From the NCBI GenBank assembly GCA_016869285.1, contig VGEN01000025.1, positions 1 to 41,058 of the forward strand: 41,058 bases of DNA, in the 5' to 3' direction. Positions 39,645 to 41,058 of the stretch are shown here, piece after piece (within the stretch, counting starts at the first letter, position 1; every line of letters begins with the position of its first letter). Both the position numbers and the translations under genes were made by a program. Source of the stretch: Alphaproteobacteria bacterium (GTDB lineage Bacteria; Pseudomonadota; Alphaproteobacteria; SHVZ01). Below the pieces are notes generated by a model. The model did no database searches and was not told where the DNA came from. It saw nothing but the letters and a program-made list of their open reading frames with translations.

Positions 39645-40847
39645 ATGCCGAAGATGACCACCCGCCGCGAGAAAAGGGATCAGCTGTCCGGTCTGCGCAT
39701 CCGGACGGTCGAGGCGTTTCCGGTATGGCTCGGCCACCGCAACCAGCTCCTGGTCAAGGTGACGGCCGATGACGGGACCGCGGGGTGGGGCGAGTCGGGT
39801 ATCTCCGGGCGGGAGCTGGCGGTAGTCGGAGCGATCGACCACTATCGGGAGCTTCTCCTCGGCGAGGATCCGTTCCAGATCGCCGCAATCTGGCAGAAGC
39901 TTTACCGCAGCCAGTACTTCGAGGGCGGACGCGTCCTCACCGCGGCGATCTCTGCGATCGACATCGCGCTCCACGACCTCAAAGGCAAGGCGCTCGGGCT
40001 TCCGGTCTACCAGCTTCTCGGCGGCCGCGTGCGCGATCACGTACTCAGCCTCGCCTCCACCAACGCCGACACCGCCGAGGAAACCCTGGAGCAGGCGAAG
40101 ACCTTCGTCGCCGACGGCTTCGACGTCGTGCGGCTGAGCATGCTGGGGCGAGGGGATGACACGGAGCGGTTCGAGCCGCGTCCCTCGATGGCGGCCACGG
40201 CGCAATCGATGGTTGCGGCGCGCAAGGCACTCGGCGCCGGGGTGGCGCTCGGCATCGACTACCATCATCGGCTCTCCGTCGCCGAGACGATCTCGTTCTG
40301 CCAGATGATGCCAAGAGGAACGCTCGACTTCCTTGAGGAGCCGATCCGCGACGAGACGCCTGAAGCCTATGAAGTGCTGCGTCGCGCCGTCGACGTGCCC
40401 TTCGCCATCGGCGAGGAATTCGCCTCGAAATGGCAGGCGCTGCCGTTCATCGAGCGCGGGCTTGCCCAGTACATGCGCCTGGATGTCTGCAACATCGGCG
40501 GCTTCACCGAGGCGCTCAAGGTCGCCGGGTGGTGCGAGGCGCACTACGTCGACCTGATGCCGCACAACCCGCTCGGGCCGATCTGCACCGCGGCCTCGAT
40601 CCATCTCGGCGCCGTCGTCCCCAACTTCACCTGGCTCGAATACAACCGCTCACGCTTCCGCCCGCAGCCCGAGGCCGAGCGCGCGCTCTTCCCCAATGCC
40701 CCTTCGTTGGCCGGCACCTCCTTCGCCATTCCGGATCGACCCGGACTCGGCATCGAGGTGAACGAGGCATTGCTCGGAAAAGAGGCATTCCGGCACTGGA
40801 ATCCGCCGATGCTGAAGCGGCGCGACGGCTCCCACACGAATTGGTAG
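39645..40847 (+). CDS. Enolase-superfamily dehydratase (mandelate racemase/galactonate dehydratase type)
   Basis: A 400-residue member of the mandelate racemase subgroup. Active-site residues line up with D-galactonate dehydratase at a constant offset of 22: D205 and H207 in GIDYHHR, E231 in FLEEP, E257 in IGEE and H307 in MPHNPLGP. D205, E231 and E257 would bind Mg2+; the two histidines are the acid/base pair for dehydration of a sugar acid. The N-terminal capping domain starts TVEAFPVWLGHRNQLLVKV. The ATG at 39645 (AGGGG upstream) or 39654 may start it. A second enolase-superfamily gene begins 112 bases downstream, so this is the start of a sugar-acid catabolic cluster. Confidence 0.9.
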   Translation: MPKMTTRREKRDQLSGLRIRTVEAFPVWLGHRNQLLVKVTADDGTAGWGESGISGRELAVVGAIDHYRELLLGEDPFQIAAIWQKLYRSQYFEGGRVLTAAISAIDIALHDLKGKALGLPVYQLLGGRVRDHVLSLASTNADTAEETLEQAKTFVADGFDVVRLSMLGRGDDTERFEPRPSMAATAQSMVAARKALGAGVALGIDYHHRLSVAETISFCQMMPRGTLDFLEEPIRDETPEAYEVLRRAVDVPFAIGEEFASKWQALPFIERGLAQYMRLDVCNIGGFTEALKVAGWCEAHYVDLMPHNPLGPICTAASIHLGAVVPNFTWLEYNRSRFRPQPEAERALFPNAPSLAGTSFAIPDRPGLGIEVNEALLGKEAFRHWNPPMLKRRDGSHTNW

Positions 40848-40959
40848 GCGAGAGCCGCAGTTCGGCGTTGACAGCGTGCTGGATCCTAACGGATCGTTTT
40901 GCCAAGTACGCAGGCACGGCTGAAATCCGGCGACACTGCGTGGCGCAGGGCGGAAGCGG

Positions 40960-41058
40960 ATGAAGATCATCGACCTGAAATGCGCCGTCATCGGCATGAA
41001 CCCGATCGTGCGCATCGTCACCGACCAGGGTGTCAGCGGCTTCGGCGGGGTCGAGCAG
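40960..41058 (+). CDS. Second enolase-superfamily protein, N-terminus only
   Basis: The window ends 33 codons into this gene. MKIIDLKCAVIGMNPIVRIV followed by TDQGVSGFGGVEQ is the capping-domain start of mandelate racemase/muconate lactonizing enzymes. GCGGAAGCGG lies just upstream of the ATG. The active-site barrel is outside the window, so the reaction cannot be assigned. It follows the dehydratase on the same strand and is probably in the same sugar-acid pathway. Confidence 0.8.
   Translation, partial: MKIIDLKCAVIGMNPIVRIVTDQGVSGFGGVEQ

Overview
The window looks like a high-GC alphaproteobacterial chromosome, probably from the Rhodospirillales/Hyphomicrobiales side; I cannot place it to genus from sequence alone. 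The evidence is the conserved order fliQ-fliR-flhB-cckA (the same order as in Caulobacter), a CckA-type hybrid kinase, an NDUFS4-type accessory subunit of complex I, a group IV ornithine/lysine decarboxylase behind a leader that fits the alphaproteobacterial speF RNA, and strong GC bias at third codon positions. Genes are packed tightly: many starts are ATGA or GTGA overlaps, and three convergent pairs share four bases of their stop codons.

Layout. 1-2.6 kb is a graveyard: a peptide-type ABC solute-binding protein gene broken by an in-frame TGA, a transposase scrap, the 3' end of a haloacetate-dehalogenase-like gene, and the left end of an IS66 element inserted into that gene. 2.7-4.9 kb holds a small hypothetical gene, an oxidoreductase relic, an SDR and a secreted SIMPL protein. 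4.85-8.87 kb (minus strand) is the cckA-flhB-fliR-fliQ cluster. 8.9-14 kb holds a second SDR, a CYTH/CHAD triphosphatase-like protein, a SixA-type phosphatase, a GNAT, a NUDIX hydrolase and a secreted metallo-beta-lactamase-fold protein. 14-20 kb (minus strand) is a complete dipeptide/oligopeptide ABC operon (SBP, two permeases, two ATPases) ending in cutC, with a clear sigma70-type promoter. 20-27.8 kb: CorA/ZntB transporter, cysK-sulfurtransferase-double GNAT operon, ABC-F ATPase, hypothetical protein-EamA transporter-SCP2 operon. 27.7-30.6 kb: TPR/GT41 glycosyltransferase with an amidohydrolase. 30.7-34 kb: LysE exporter, RlmM-like methyltransferase, secreted hypothetical protein, BMP-type solute-binding protein. 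34-35.4 kb: PLP decarboxylase and its leader. 35.6-38.8 kb: a large Asp-box/BNR beta-propeller protein. 38.9-41 kb: tRNA-Pro(TGG), NDUFS4, tRNA-Arg(TCT) and two enolase-superfamily genes.

The most striking object is at 6687-6890. A perfect 39-bp inverted repeat flanks 126 bp that carry the missing 3' end of flhB, in the wrong orientation. As written, FlhB loses its last 36 residues for 27 unrelated ones, and CckA starts inside the repeat without its usual membrane segments. Flipping the 126 bp restores a 358-residue FlhB exactly. This is either a DNA-inversion switch, a fold-back rearrangement, or an assembly/amplification chimera. The same CckA also has Asp in place of the phosphoacceptor His. 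Other items to check: an 8-codon tandem duplication just after the PLP lysine of CysK, a structured decarboxylase leader with a 12-codon reading frame, and two fused GNAT domains.
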